Assembly (NCBI RefSeq): GCF_037381185.1 | Contig: NZ_JARRQY010000011.1 | Location: forward strand, 1 to 64,000 | Origin: Acidihalobacter_A sp037381185 | GTDB taxonomy: Bacteria > Pseudomonadota > Gammaproteobacteria > DSM-5130 > Acidihalobacteraceae | DNA: 64,000 bases | Direction: 5' to 3' | Shown here: positions 47,992-57,672 of the stretch, piece after piece | Layout of the letters: the number at the start of each line of letters is the position of its first letter | How positions within the stretch are numbered: position 1 is the first letter of the stretch | The notes under the pieces: generated by a model | Told to the model about the DNA's origin: nothing | The model's database searches: none | What the model saw: the letters and a program-made list of their open reading frames with translations, nothing else | Program-made: the position numbers and the translations under genes

Positions 47992-48858
47992 TCAGAAGTC
48001 CTGTATCGCGCTCAGCCCAGCGAGGTAATCCGGAAACAACAAGTCGGGCAGCAGGTCTTCGCGCATGTGCGAGACGTCGAGCCGCCGTGATTCGAGCATG
48101 AAACGGGCCTGGGCGGGGCTGGCCTGGGCAAGCGCCTCGCGCAGCGGGACTTCCGGCGCTGCGGGTAGACCCGTACGCTCGGCCACTGCGCGCAGGAACG
48201 CCGTGCTGCTGCTGGGATGTCCGTCGGCCACATTGTAGAGCGTTCGCGGTGAGGGGTGTTGCAGGGCGGCTATGCAGGCGCGGGCCAGATCATCGACGTG
48301 AATGCGATTGCTCCAGGCCGCTTCGGCTTCGCGAACGGCTGCCCGGGCGCTGCGAAGCCGCTCGAGCGGTAGTCTGCGCGGACCATAGATACCGGCGAGC
48401 CGTAGAATGACTCGGCTGATACCGTGTTCCGAGCACCATTGTATGAGACTGCGTTCGGCGTGCAGCCGTCTTGCTGCGGTCTCACTCTGCGGCGCTACCG
48501 CAGCGGTTTCGCTCACCCATGCTCCCTGCCGATCGCCGTAGACCGCGCTGCTGCCGGCGTAGACGAACCGCAGGGGCGGGTGCCCACGCAGCGCCGACAA
48601 CAGCCTCGGCAGGCGCGAATCCTGCGCGCCATAATGCGGTGGCGGCACGAGATAGAGCACGCGATACGGCCCGCCGGGTGGTATGAAGTCTGCCCCTGCA
48701 TCGAGGTCGAGTTCATGCGCCGCGTAGCCGTGTCCGCGCAGCACATCCACCGACTCCGGTCGCCTCGTAGTGATGAGTACGGGATTGTTTGCCCGCTGCA
48801 GGAATTCTGCGACACGCCGCCCTAGATAGCCGCAACCGACGATCAGCGTAGTTTCCAT
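47992..48858 (-). CDS. NAD-dependent epimerase/SDR family protein
   Basis: From ATG 48858 the 288-aa protein starts METTLIVGCGYLGRRVAEFL with a Rossmann GCGYLG motif, has YAGSSAVYGD near residue 108 resembling the extended-SDR site, and LRLAGIYGP near residue 155. It matches YeeZ-type proteins (NAD(P)-binding, substrate unknown). The frame extends upstream over the promoter region of the divergent reductase gene, but the Met at 48858 fits the fold. It lies beside a pseudogene and has no pathway context. Confidence 0.8.
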   Translation of the reverse strand: METTLIVGCGYLGRRVAEFLQRANNPVLITTRRPESVDVLRGHGYAAHELDLDAGADFIPPGGPYRVLYLVPPPHYGAQDSRLPRLLSALRGHPPLRFVYAGSSAVYGDRQGAWVSETAAVAPQSETAARRLHAERSLIQWCSEHGISRVILRLAGIYGPRRLPLERLRSARAAVREAEAAWSNRIHVDDLARACIAALQHPSPRTLYNVADGHPSSSTAFLRAVAERTGLPAAPEVPLREALAQASPAQARFMLESRRLDVSHMREDLLPDLLFPDYLAGLSAIQDF

Positions 48859-48921
48859 GAGGTTTGTCTTGGCAGCCAAATAGGCGAGAATAACCGCTTT
48901 TCCCGATACTGAGGCAAGCGC

Positions 48922-49950
48922 ATGAGCTTCACCGTGACAATCCGGCCCAGCGGTCATCAGCTCGAGGTCGAGGACGACGAGAGCGTGCTTGATGCCGCGC
49001 TGCGCCAGGGTTTCGCTCTGCCATACGGCTGTCGCAATGGTGGCTGTGGTAGTTGCAAGGGCACGTTGCTGCACGGCGAAGTCGATTATGGGCCCATGCG
49101 CCCGCGCGCGCTCAGCGAGACGGACCAGGCCTCCGGCAAGGCGCTGTTCTGCCAGGCCTTTGCGATGTCGGACCTGGAGATCGAGGTGCCGGAAATCGGC
49201 GCGGTGAAGGATATCGTGGTCAAGACGCTACCCGCACGCGTGGTAGAGATGACGCGACTGAATCACGACGTCATGGAATTGCGCCTCAAGCTGCCGGCAA
49301 TCGAGCGTCTGCAGTTCCTGGCCGGCCAGTATGTCGATATATTGCTCAAGGACGGTCGCCGGCGCAGTTTCTCGCTGGCCAATCCGCCGCATCGCGACGA
49401 AGCCCTGGAATTGCACGTACGCCACGTGCCGGACGGATTCTTCACCGGCCAGGTGTTCACCACGATGCAGCCCAAGGCGCTGGTGCGCATCGAAGGTCCA
49501 CTGGGCACGTTTTTCCTGCGTGAGGACTCCGACCGGCCGATTCTGATGATGGCTGGCGGAACCGGCTATGCGCCGCTGCAGGCGATGCTCGAACACGCCT
49601 TCGCCGAGGGCGTCGAGCGGCCGATCCATCTGTTCTGGGGTGCGCGGCGCAGCGAGGATCTCTATCGCGACGAAAAGCTGCGCACGTGGGCTGCTGAACA
49701 CGCCAACCTGCGCTATACGCCGGTGCTTTCGCAAGCCGATGACGATCCGAATTGGGACGGCGAACGGGGCTGGGTTCACGATGCGCTGCTGCGCGCCTAT
49801 CCGGAGCTGAGCGGTTACGAGGTCTACATGAGTGGACCGCCGCCGATGGTCGAGGCGGCGAAGCCGGTGTTCGCCGAACACGGCCTGCCCGATGAGCAGT
49901 TGTTCTGCGATAGCTTCGAGTTTGCCGAGGATTCGGTAGAGTTCGCCTGA
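48922..49950 (+). CDS. Ferredoxin-type FAD/NAD(P)H reductase
   Basis: The 342-aa protein has an N-terminal plant-type [2Fe-2S] domain with Cys 37, 42, 45 and 77 (GCRNGGCGSCKG ... LFCQAF), an FAD-binding barrel with RRRSFSLANPP near residue 140 and an NAD-binding domain with MMAGGTGYAPLQAML near residue 211. Such proteins are annotated as CDP-6-deoxy-delta-3,4-glucoseen reductase-like, although in many genomes they feed electrons to unknown partners, and genes like this often occur near ubiD. It is convergent with hemY, 9 bp away. Confidence 0.85.
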   Translation: MSFTVTIRPSGHQLEVEDDESVLDAALRQGFALPYGCRNGGCGSCKGTLLHGEVDYGPMRPRALSETDQASGKALFCQAFAMSDLEIEVPEIGAVKDIVVKTLPARVVEMTRLNHDVMELRLKLPAIERLQFLAGQYVDILLKDGRRRSFSLANPPHRDEALELHVRHVPDGFFTGQVFTTMQPKALVRIEGPLGTFFLREDSDRPILMMAGGTGYAPLQAMLEHAFAEGVERPIHLFWGARRSEDLYRDEKLRTWAAEHANLRYTPVLSQADDDPNWDGERGWVHDALLRAYPELSGYEVYMSGPPPMVEAAKPVFAEHGLPDEQLFCDSFEFAEDSVEFA

Positions 49951-49959
49951 GAGCGGACT

Positions 49960-51246
49960 TCAGACCGTATAGGCGTCCTCGGCCCCGGAAACGTCGGGTC
50001 TGCGGTTGGGCGGAGGCAGTGGGGCGTTGCGATTCAAGCGTGGGCCTTCGAGCGCTTCGGTATGGCCTTCGACCGACAGGCGCAGTCCCTTGCGGTAGCA
50101 CTCGGCCGCAGCATCGCCTTCCTCCAGACGCATCAGAAGTTCTCCCAGTTCGAAATACGCTGCGGCATTGGCCTGTTCCGCCAGGCTGGCCTCGTAGTAG
50201 CTGCGCGACTTGCCCCACAGCTGCGCCGCAGCGCTCAGCCGGGCCAGGCTCAGCAGCAGCGTGGCGCTGTGTGGATGCGAATCCAGCCATGTTTCGGCGC
50301 GCCGAAGCTGCTGTGCGGGATCGTCACCGCGGACGCGCCCGTAACGCTGCGCCAATTCCTCGTTCCACTGACCGTTCAGGGCGCGCGCCAGCAAGCGCTC
50401 GGCCTGCGCCGGTTCGCCCAGTGCCGCCAGATGTTCACAGTACAGCGCCAGCAGTTCGGGACGCTGACGGCTTTTGCGCGGCAGTGCTTCCCAGGCACTC
50501 TTGAGCGAGTTCAGCTCGTTGCGTTCACGGGCGTGGTCGAAGAGCCCGTGGATGATGCGCGTTTCGAGTTCCTGATAGCGCTCGGAACTGATCAGCGCGC
50601 TGCGGCGCAGTCGAGGAAGCAGGCGTTCGAGTTCGCCCCAATCCTTGAGTTCCAGGTAGAGCTTGCCCAGCAGGCGCATCACATAGGCATGATCGGGAGC
50701 GATTTCGCGCAGATGCCTCAACGTGGCCAGCGCCTGTTCGGTCTGCTGGTGGTCAAGCTGCAGTTGCGCCTGCGACAGTTCCACCGCGACCTTTGCCTGC
50801 GGGTCGCTCTCGATGGCGCGGCGCAGGTAAACGTCGCGGCGATCGTAGGCCTGCAGGCGCTGCGCGGCATGCGCGGCGGCCAGATAGTTGAGCAGCGGCG
50901 TCTCGCTGTGCGCCGCACCCCGGATCAACAGGCGTTCGGCGTGACTCCAACGGCCCTCGGCGAAGTCCAATAGCCCGCGAATGAGGCGGCGCCGGGCGCG
51001 CTCGGCGCGCGAACGGTGCAGCCGGACGGCGATATCGGACGGGGCGATCCATACGCGGGTGAGAAAGCGCAGCAGCAGGTAGAGCAATACGAAGGCGATG
51101 ATCAGAATCACGCCGAACAACACCAGCGAGAGCTCGACCGACCAATGTCCCCAGGCCAGCAGTACGTAGCCGGGCTCGTGCAGCGCCCACTGCACGGCCG
51201 CGCCGGTCAGCGCCATGGCCAGTAGTGCAACGAGAAGCAGCTTCAT
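49960..51246 (-). CDS. hemY: Heme biosynthesis-associated TPR protein HemY
   Basis: HemY of Gammaproteobacteria is an inner-membrane protein with a cytoplasmic or periplasmic TPR part and an unsettled role in heme synthesis. The 428-aa protein has two N-terminal hydrophobic segments (MKLLLVALLAMALTGAAV; LVLFGVILIIAFVLLYLLLRF) and TPR repeats, including AAYFELGELLMRLEEGDAAAECY near the end. It overlaps hemX by 4 bp. It is not the protoporphyrinogen oxidase that carries the same name in Bacillus. Confidence 0.9.
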   Translation of the reverse strand: MKLLLVALLAMALTGAAVQWALHEPGYVLLAWGHWSVELSLVLFGVILIIAFVLLYLLLRFLTRVWIAPSDIAVRLHRSRAERARRRLIRGLLDFAEGRWSHAERLLIRGAAHSETPLLNYLAAAHAAQRLQAYDRRDVYLRRAIESDPQAKVAVELSQAQLQLDHQQTEQALATLRHLREIAPDHAYVMRLLGKLYLELKDWGELERLLPRLRRSALISSERYQELETRIIHGLFDHARERNELNSLKSAWEALPRKSRQRPELLALYCEHLAALGEPAQAERLLARALNGQWNEELAQRYGRVRGDDPAQQLRRAETWLDSHPHSATLLLSLARLSAAAQLWGKSRSYYEASLAEQANAAAYFELGELLMRLEEGDAAAECYRKGLRLSVEGHTEALEGPRLNRNAPLPPPNRRPDVSGAEDAYTV

Positions 51247-52382
51247 GACGAGGTGCCTTTGGATTGCGTCTCGCCGCCAGCGGCGAGACGGTGCAGCAGG
51301 GTCAGGGAAGCGCTGATATCAGGCGGTGTGGGCGCGATGTCACGCGCCTGCAGGGACTGCAACTGTTGTCTGGTCGATGCGGCAGCCTGCGGTGCGTAGT
51401 GCGCATCGAGCCAGTCCAGTGCGGCTTTGAGTTCGCTATGGTAGTCCGTATTGTTGCCACGCATCACAGCGACCCGTGCCGCTTCCAGACGCAGGCGCAG
51501 CACTTGATTCATGTACAACAGGGATTCGGCGCCGGGTGCACTCTGCACGGGTTGGTCGTAGTGGCGGATCGTGATGTGCTTGGAGATGGAGGCCCACACG
51601 CTGTCCAGCAGGCCGCGCCAGCCGCTGCGCGGATTGGCGTGGGCTGTTTCGACCGATTTCCCGCCGAGCGCCGGCTGGGCGGGCGGAAGTCCTTTGAGAT
51701 GGTCGCCGAGCTGCGCCAGTTCGAGCATGATGCCGACGCGGTCCGGTTTCTTGAAATCGCGCAGGTCGCCGATCTCCTTGGCCAGGGCCTGGCGCACGGG
51801 CAGCAGATTGGGATCGGCCAGCGCGGCGAGCTGCTGGTCGGCAGCCTTCAGTGCTGCGATGCTGCCCGGATAGTCGTGCATGAGGTCGAGGCGATAGCGC
51901 GCGATGCGCATGAGGTATTCGACCTCTGCGAGACTCCAGCCACGCTGGTTGCGTTGGGCCAGCGTGCGCCCCCGCTCGACCGCGCGGTTGAGCGTGTCCA
52001 GGGTCTGCGTCTGCGATTTGACCTGTTGTTCGAGCGCGGCGAGCTGCTTCTGCAGCGCGTCGACCGCGTGCTGTGATGCCTGGGCGCCGATATTGACCTG
52101 CAGCGCCTTGAGTTGGGTGTTGAGGTTGTCGATGCTCTGGTTGTTCGTCGCGCTTTGCTGGCGCAGTTGCTGCCAGCCCCAGTAGCCCGCGCCAAGGCCT
52201 CCGCCGACCAACAGCACGGCGATCAGACTGATGATCAGCGGAACAATCGAACCGCGGTGCCGGGGTCTCTCGGCAGGCGGGGCGACCGGCGTGCTCTCGG
52301 CTTCTTCCCGTGCCGGCGTCTGGTCCGCCGTTTCAGCCGCGGTTTGGGTGGTATTCTGCCGGGTTTCGTCGGTCTCACTCAT
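51243..52382 (-). CDS. hemX: Uroporphyrinogen-III C-methyltransferase-like protein HemX
   Basis: From ATG 52382 (MSETDETRQN) the 379-aa protein has a charged, low-complexity N-terminus, one membrane helix (VPLIISLIAVLLVGGGLGAGYWGWQQL) and a long coiled coil followed by a helical domain (VEYLMRIARYRLDLMHDYPGSIAALKAAD). Despite the usual name there is no SAM-binding motif, so methyltransferase activity is not expected. It sits in the hemC-hemD-hemX-hemY operon, overlapping both neighbours. Confidence 0.9.
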   Translation of the reverse strand: MSETDETRQNTTQTAAETADQTPAREEAESTPVAPPAERPRHRGSIVPLIISLIAVLLVGGGLGAGYWGWQQLRQQSATNNQSIDNLNTQLKALQVNIGAQASQHAVDALQKQLAALEQQVKSQTQTLDTLNRAVERGRTLAQRNQRGWSLAEVEYLMRIARYRLDLMHDYPGSIAALKAADQQLAALADPNLLPVRQALAKEIGDLRDFKKPDRVGIMLELAQLGDHLKGLPPAQPALGGKSVETAHANPRSGWRGLLDSVWASISKHITIRHYDQPVQSAPGAESLLYMNQVLRLRLEAARVAVMRGNNTDYHSELKAALDWLDAHYAPQAAASTRQQLQSLQARDIAPTPPDISASLTLLHRLAAGGETQSKGTSS

Positions 52383-53166
52383 GCGCACTCTTCCGGTGGT
52401 TGGCCCAGTTCTGCAGGGCCTCGAACATCGCTTCGTCGCTCGGATCCTCGGAGATGAAAGGATCGAGCGTATGGCCAAGCTCCCTGGCAGCTTCGGCGAT
52501 ACGTTCGCTGCCGACGATCAGCGGGGTCTTGCGCAGCCACATCTGACCGAGCTTGCCCACCATGTCGAACAGGTTGCGCAGGCCGTCGGTACTGGTGACG
52601 AGTACCACGTCTATCTCCCCTCGTGACCAATGGTAGAACAATGTGCCGGTGTCGGTCTTGGGTCGACCGCGCCGGTAGGCATTGCCGTAGGCGACTTCGG
52701 CACCGCGCCGGGCAAGCGTATCCCCGAGCATTTCGCGCCCGCCGTCGCCGCGAAAGATGACCACGCGCTTGCCGTGCATGTTGGCCAGCGCCGGTTCGGC
52801 CAATAGCGCCTCGCTGTCGAAGCGCCGGCCCGGGCGCAGGTCGACAGCCAGCCCGTAACGCTCCAATTCCTTGGCCGATTTCGCGCCGATCGCAGCTACC
52901 TCGAGGCCCGATGGCCAACTGCGTCTGGCCAGAATCAGGTTCATGGCCTTGTTCACCGCATTGGGACTGATGAATACGGCCAGATCGAACTGCTCGAGCC
53001 GGTCGATGATCTCCACTAGCGCCTGACTGTCGGTAGGGTCCAGGATTTCCAGCACCGGAAAGCGTATGGCGCGGCCGCCGGCTGCCGTGATGCGTTCGCA
53101 TAGGGCCTCGGCCTGGTGTTCGGGCCGGGTGATCACGGCACCGAGGCCGGCGAGTGCCTCACTCAT
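52375..53166 (-). CDS. hemD: Uroporphyrinogen-III synthase
   Basis: HemD closes hydroxymethylbilane to uroporphyrinogen III with inversion of ring D. The 263-aa protein shows the weakly conserved two-domain pattern: VITRPEHQAEAL near the start, FISPNAVNKAM near residue 67, and VLVTSTDGLRNLF in the second domain. It overlaps hemC by 8 bp and hemX by 8 bp. Confidence 0.93.
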   Translation of the reverse strand: MSEALAGLGAVITRPEHQAEALCERITAAGGRAIRFPVLEILDPTDSQALVEIIDRLEQFDLAVFISPNAVNKAMNLILARRSWPSGLEVAAIGAKSAKELERYGLAVDLRPGRRFDSEALLAEPALANMHGKRVVIFRGDGGREMLGDTLARRGAEVAYGNAYRRGRPKTDTGTLFYHWSRGEIDVVLVTSTDGLRNLFDMVGKLGQMWLRKTPLIVGSERIAEAARELGHTLDPFISEDPSDEAMFEALQNWANHRKSAHE

Positions 53167-54106
53167 GCGCCGTTTCCTCGGGATGGATGCCGATGCTGGC
53201 GAGTACCTGCTCCGCGCCCTGCGCCAGCAGGTGCTCGGCGATGGCGGTGCCTAGGGCTTCGGCGGATTCGGGCGGCGCACTGGCCTCGGCGCGATAGACT
53301 TCGCTGCCATCCGGCATGCCAACCAGGGCACGCAGGTATACTTCACCCTCGCGCAGCTGTGCATAGCCGGCGATCGGTACCTGGCAGCCGCCGTTGAGCC
53401 GGGCGTTGAGCGCGCGTTCGGCGCTTAGGCACAAGCGCGTCTCGGCATGGTCGAGCGGAGCGATGAGTTGCTGCACGCGTGCGTCGTCAAGGCGCGCCTC
53501 GATGCCGAGCGCGCCCTGGCCGATGGCGGGCAGGGATTCCTCGGGCGGGAGTGCGAAGCGTATACGCTCGTCTAGGCCGAGGCGTTTGAGGCCGGAGGCG
53601 GCGAGCATGATGGCGTCGTATTCGCCGTCGTCGAGCTTGCCCAGGCGGGTGTTGACGTTGCCGCGCAGCGTCTCGACGCGCAGACGCGGGAAGCGTGCGA
53701 GCAACTGCATCTGACGGCGCAGGCTGGAGCTGCCGACCTGGGCATGCGGCGGCAACTCGGCAGGGCTGGCGTAATCGTTGGACACGAAGGCATCGCGCGG
53801 GTCCTCACGCTCCATGATCACCGCCAGCCCGAGTCCATCGGGAAACGCGACCGGCACGTCCTTCATGGAATGAACGGCGATGTCCGCATCGCCGCGCAGC
53901 ATGGCTTGTTCGAGCTCCTTGACGAACAGCCCCTTGCCGCCGATCTTGGCCAATGGGCTGTCGAGGATCTGATCGCCGCGGGTGCTCAGGCCGACCAGTT
54001 CCACTTCCAGACCGGGGTGAAACTCTTTGAGCCGGCGTGCCACCTCCTCGGCCTGCCAGAGGGCGAGTGGGCTCTTGCGGGTGGCGATGCGAAGGCGTGC
54101 GGGCAT
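53159..54106 (-). CDS. hemC: Hydroxymethylbilane synthase
   Basis: HemC condenses four porphobilinogens on a dipyrromethane cofactor. The 315-aa protein begins PARLRIATRKSPLALWQAEEV and has the cofactor Cys241 in NGGCQVPIAGY, the GSSSLRRQMQL motif near residue 125 and GALGIEAR near residue 198. It is the first gene of the hem operon and divergent from the thioredoxin-like gene. Confidence 0.96.
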   Translation of the reverse strand: MPARLRIATRKSPLALWQAEEVARRLKEFHPGLEVELVGLSTRGDQILDSPLAKIGGKGLFVKELEQAMLRGDADIAVHSMKDVPVAFPDGLGLAVIMEREDPRDAFVSNDYASPAELPPHAQVGSSSLRRQMQLLARFPRLRVETLRGNVNTRLGKLDDGEYDAIMLAASGLKRLGLDERIRFALPPEESLPAIGQGALGIEARLDDARVQQLIAPLDHAETRLCLSAERALNARLNGGCQVPIAGYAQLREGEVYLRALVGMPDGSEVYRAEASAPPESAEALGTAIAEHLLAQGAEQVLASIGIHPEETAHE

Positions 54107-54185
54107 ATTTTATGGTTGTGTTGCGTCTTGTACGGGAAGGCGCAGTATAAAGGATCGGCTTTTCGCCTGCGTCAATGGGGGGAGG

Positions 54186-54671
54186 ATGAGAATACGTTGG
54201 ATCGCATGGCTGACCGTGGCCATGCTGGCTTTGCTGCCGCTGCAGACGATGGCCGATGCGCTGTTGCCCGAAGCGGGGAACCTGGCCGCCGACGGCAGGA
54301 CAGCCGCGGCCCATGAGACACCCATCCTGATCGAGATCGCCCGTCGCGGCTGTAGCTACTGCGAGAAGGTGCGTGAGGATTTCCTCAAGCCGATGGTACG
54401 CAGCGGCGACTACCGCGGGCGCATCATCTTCCGTCAGCTGCACGTCGATGCCGAGTTGCCGCTGGTCGATTTCGACGGCCGCCGCATCGCGCCGCGTGAT
54501 TTCGCGCGACGTTACCACGTGAGCTTTACCCCGACCGTGTTGCTGCTGGACGCGAAGGGGCGGCTGCTGGCCAAGCCATTGGTCGGACTGACCACGGAGG
54601 ATTTCTACGGTGCGTTTCTGGACGAGGCGATCGACAAGGCTGTGGCGCGGATGCGTCGCCGCGGCGTTTAG
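54186..54671 (+). CDS. Periplasmic thioredoxin-fold protein (SoxW-like)
   Basis: From ATG 54186, preceded by GGAGG, the 161-aa protein has a signal peptide (MRIRWIAWLTVAMLALLPLQ) and a thioredoxin fold with CSYC at residues 56-59 and FTPTVLLLD with the cis-Pro near residue 120. Such DUF255/SoxW-type proteins keep periplasmic partners reduced or help cytochrome maturation. It is divergent from hemC with only 79 bp between. Confidence 0.8.
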   Translation: MRIRWIAWLTVAMLALLPLQTMADALLPEAGNLAADGRTAAAHETPILIEIARRGCSYCEKVREDFLKPMVRSGDYRGRIIFRQLHVDAELPLVDFDGRRIAPRDFARRYHVSFTPTVLLLDAKGRLLAKPLVGLTTEDFYGAFLDEAIDKAVARMRRRGV

Positions 54672-54697
54672 CGGTGCGTAGAATTGCGGCTTCAGCC

Positions 54698-55160
54698 TCA
54701 GATTCCACCGCCGAAGTCGAGCTGACGCCAGGCCTCGAAAACCGTGACGGCGACCGTATTTGATAGGTTCAGACTGCGGTTGTTGGGCATCATCGGCAGG
54801 CGCAGCCACTGTTCGGCGGGGTATTCCTCGAGTACGCTTTGCGGCAGGCCACGGGTTTCCGGGCCGAACAGGAAGGCGTCACCGGCAGCGTAGCGGGGCT
54901 GTGTATGGCGAGTCGCTCCACGGGTGCTCAGCGCGAAGATGCGCGGCGGGCGTACCGCGGTGGTGAAGTCGGCGAGGCTTTCGTGCACCTGCAAGTCGGC
55001 CCACTCGTGGTAGTCGAGGCCGGCGCGGCGCATGCGGCGGTCGTCGAGTTCGAAACCCAAAGGTTTGATAAGGTGCAGCCGGCAGCCCGTGTTGGCGCAC
55101 AGACGAATCACATTGCCCGTGTTCGGTGGTATCTCGGGCTGGTAGAGGACGACGTGGAAC

Positions 55161-55162
<2 letters not shown>
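54698..55162 (-). CDS. trmL: tRNA (cytidine/uridine-34 2'-O)-methyltransferase
   Basis: TrmL is a SPOUT-class enzyme that methylates the wobble ribose of tRNA-Leu. From ATG 55162 (MFHVVLYQPEIPPNTGNVIR) the 154-aa protein has the NTGN motif, LFGPETRGLP near residue 98 and the C-terminal NRSLNLSNTVAVTVFEAWRQ knot segment. E. coli TrmL has 157 aa. Its start codon overlaps that of pyrD on the opposite strand. Confidence 0.94.
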
Positions 55163-56126
<964 letters not shown>

Positions 56127-56243
56127 GGCCTGTTCATCCTATTGCGCGATGCGCTGCCGGAGCCGCTTTTCGTGGCCCGGCCCTAGGAAATGTCTTTGGA
56201 CATGATGTGGGACTGCGGCTCATAACCGTTGCCCACCTATACC
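56127..56243. other. Intergenic between pyrD and a convergent gene
   Basis: A 117-bp gap between convergent genes. I see no hairpin with a T run and no RNA gene. Confidence 0.35.
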
Positions 56244-56837
56244 CTAACTTTTCCCGGATCGGATCTTGCCCGCACGTATGGCCTCGATGAGCTTGCCCAC
56301 GCGGGTATCGCCGGGATTGCGGCGCTTGTAGATTTCCAGGTGTTCCATGGCCTTTTCCCGGTTGTCCAGACTCAGGTAGGCCATCCCGATGGTGTATGCC
56401 GCGTCCGCCATGCCGCCGGCATAGGCCTTTTCGAGATATGGCAGAGCCTGGCGAGGCTTCTGGGCGTTGGCGAGAAAGCTGCCGTACAGGTAATTGGCCC
56501 GGGGGTCCGAGGGGGTCGCGGCGAGCAGCTTTTCGAAGATGGCAACGGCTTTTTCGCCCGAGCCGGGAAACTCCAGGTTGTAGCCGATGCTGTTGAGGTA
56601 GCCGGCGCGCGCAAGTATCTGCGTGTTCGGTCGAAGGGTGTTCACGAGAATGTCGAGCATTCGCGCGAATCGTTTCACGTCTTCGACGGCGCGCTGCCGG
56701 CGCTGCGGCGAATCGAATCGCGGTGGATAGTTCCGAGCGTGAGCCGGCAAGTCCCGCAGTACCTGGTCCAGGTAGCCCAGGTTGAAACGGTAGTGTTTCC
56801 CCGAAGCTGTTTCCGGGTCGCCCTCGGCGATCCCCAA
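56244..56837 (-). CDS. TPR-containing protein, start uncertain
   Basis: The frame from TTG 56837 gives 197 aa with a helical N-terminal half (KHYRFNLGYLDQVLRDLPAHAR) and TPR-like repeats (SDPRANYLYGSFLANAQKPRQALPYLEKAYAGG and MAYLSLDNREKAMEHLEIYK). No ATG in the frame is well placed: the ATG at 57065 runs through the phosphatase gene in another frame. The gene may have a rare start or have lost its 5' end. It ends the minus-strand run that begins with the UspA gene. Confidence 0.55.
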   Translation of the reverse strand: MGIAEGDPETASGKHYRFNLGYLDQVLRDLPAHARNYPPRFDSPQRRQRAVEDVKRFARMLDILVNTLRPNTQILARAGYLNSIGYNLEFPGSGEKAVAIFEKLLAATPSDPRANYLYGSFLANAQKPRQALPYLEKAYAGGMADAAYTIGMAYLSLDNREKAMEHLEIYKRRNPGDTRVGKLIEAIRAGKIRSGKS

Positions 56838-56854
56838 TCTCGCGATGGAAGGGT

Positions 56855-57157
56855 TCAGTCTTCGGACAAGCGCGCCAACAGTCGCATTCCCCCGATCATT
56901 CCCGCCACCCGCTTGCGTACCTCGTCCCGGGTATCGGCATTCCAGTGCTTGTGCCGGGTAGTCGCGGCCAGCACCGGCAGGGAATCGCGGCTTGCCCGAT
57001 CCAGCGTGATGACCAGATCGGCCCAGCCGGAGGCGGGTGCTTCGGCGGTGCTTGGTTCCAGCCATTCGGGGCCGAGTTCGAGCGCGCTCACAGCGGCCGT
57101 CGCAGCCAGTTCGGGCGGGCCGAGGAAAAGCACGCGGGCGCGGCGCGTGTAGGCCAC
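56855..57157 (-). CDS. Low-molecular-weight phosphatase-like protein
   Basis: From GTG 57157 (VAYTRRARVLFLGPPELAAT) the 100-aa frame resembles the ArsC/LMW-phosphatase fold in strand pattern and in WADLVITLDRASRDSLPVL followed by KHWNAD. The P-loop CX5R catalytic motif, however, is absent: the corresponding segment is FLGPPELA. It is therefore either a non-catalytic relative or a wrong call. It starts 2 bp after the uspA stop, so they are probably co-expressed. Confidence 0.5.
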   Translation of the reverse strand: MAYTRRARVLFLGPPELAATAAVSALELGPEWLEPSTAEAPASGWADLVITLDRASRDSLPVLAATTRHKHWNADTRDEVRKRVAGMIGGMRLLARLSED

Positions 57158-57158
57158 G

Positions 57159-57611
57159 TCAGGCGGATTCGGCAGGTTCCGGCGTGCGCATGGCGACCAG
57201 GATGCTGCAGTCGAGTTCGTCCAGCAGGTTGGCGCCGACCGAGGATTTCCACCAGCGCGCGAACCCGCGGCGGGCGACATGACCGAGCACGACGAGGTCG
57301 GCGGAATATTCGCGCGCGCAGTTCAGGATTTGTTCGATCGGATCGCCGGACACGAGGTGACCCTCGGCGTCCAGCCCTTTCTCGCGGATCCTGCCGAGGC
57401 CTTCGTCGAGCACCTTGCGATACTGCTCTATGTCGTTTTCCAGGATGGTTCCGGCGTTGAAGCCTTCACCGACCGAAACCCCGAGGGAAAGCGGCATCAC
57501 CGACAGCAGGTGCACTTTCGCGCCGCAGCAGCGGGCGAGTTCGGCGCCTTCGCGCAGGGCGATGCGGCATTCGCGGGTACCGTCGTAGGCCAGCAGGATG
57601 GTTTGATACAT
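57159..57611 (-). CDS. Universal stress protein UspA family
   Basis: The 150-aa protein has the Usp fold: QTILLAYDGTRECRIALREGAEL at the start and VVLGHVARRGFARWWKSSVGANLLDELDCSILV at the end, where the G-2X-G-9X-G(S/T) nucleotide motif appears in modified form (GHVARRG...SVG). It probably binds ATP or another nucleotide under stress. It is the first gene of a three-gene run. Confidence 0.85.
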   Translation of the reverse strand: MYQTILLAYDGTRECRIALREGAELARCCGAKVHLLSVMPLSLGVSVGEGFNAGTILENDIEQYRKVLDEGLGRIREKGLDAEGHLVSGDPIEQILNCAREYSADLVVLGHVARRGFARWWKSSVGANLLDELDCSILVAMRTPEPAESA

Positions 57612-57672
57612 GGATGGATTCCTGATCGTGGAACGCGCTGCCGGATGTTAAACCGCGAGCGAGCGCGTGGCA

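Noticed and set aside
54144..54175. TTGACG and TATACT as a hemC promoter
   Set aside because: The spacer is 20 bp, too long for a standard sigma70 promoter, so I did not list it.
56855..57157. Functional arsenate reductase
   Set aside because: The catalytic CX5R loop is not present, so only a fold-level resemblance is reported.
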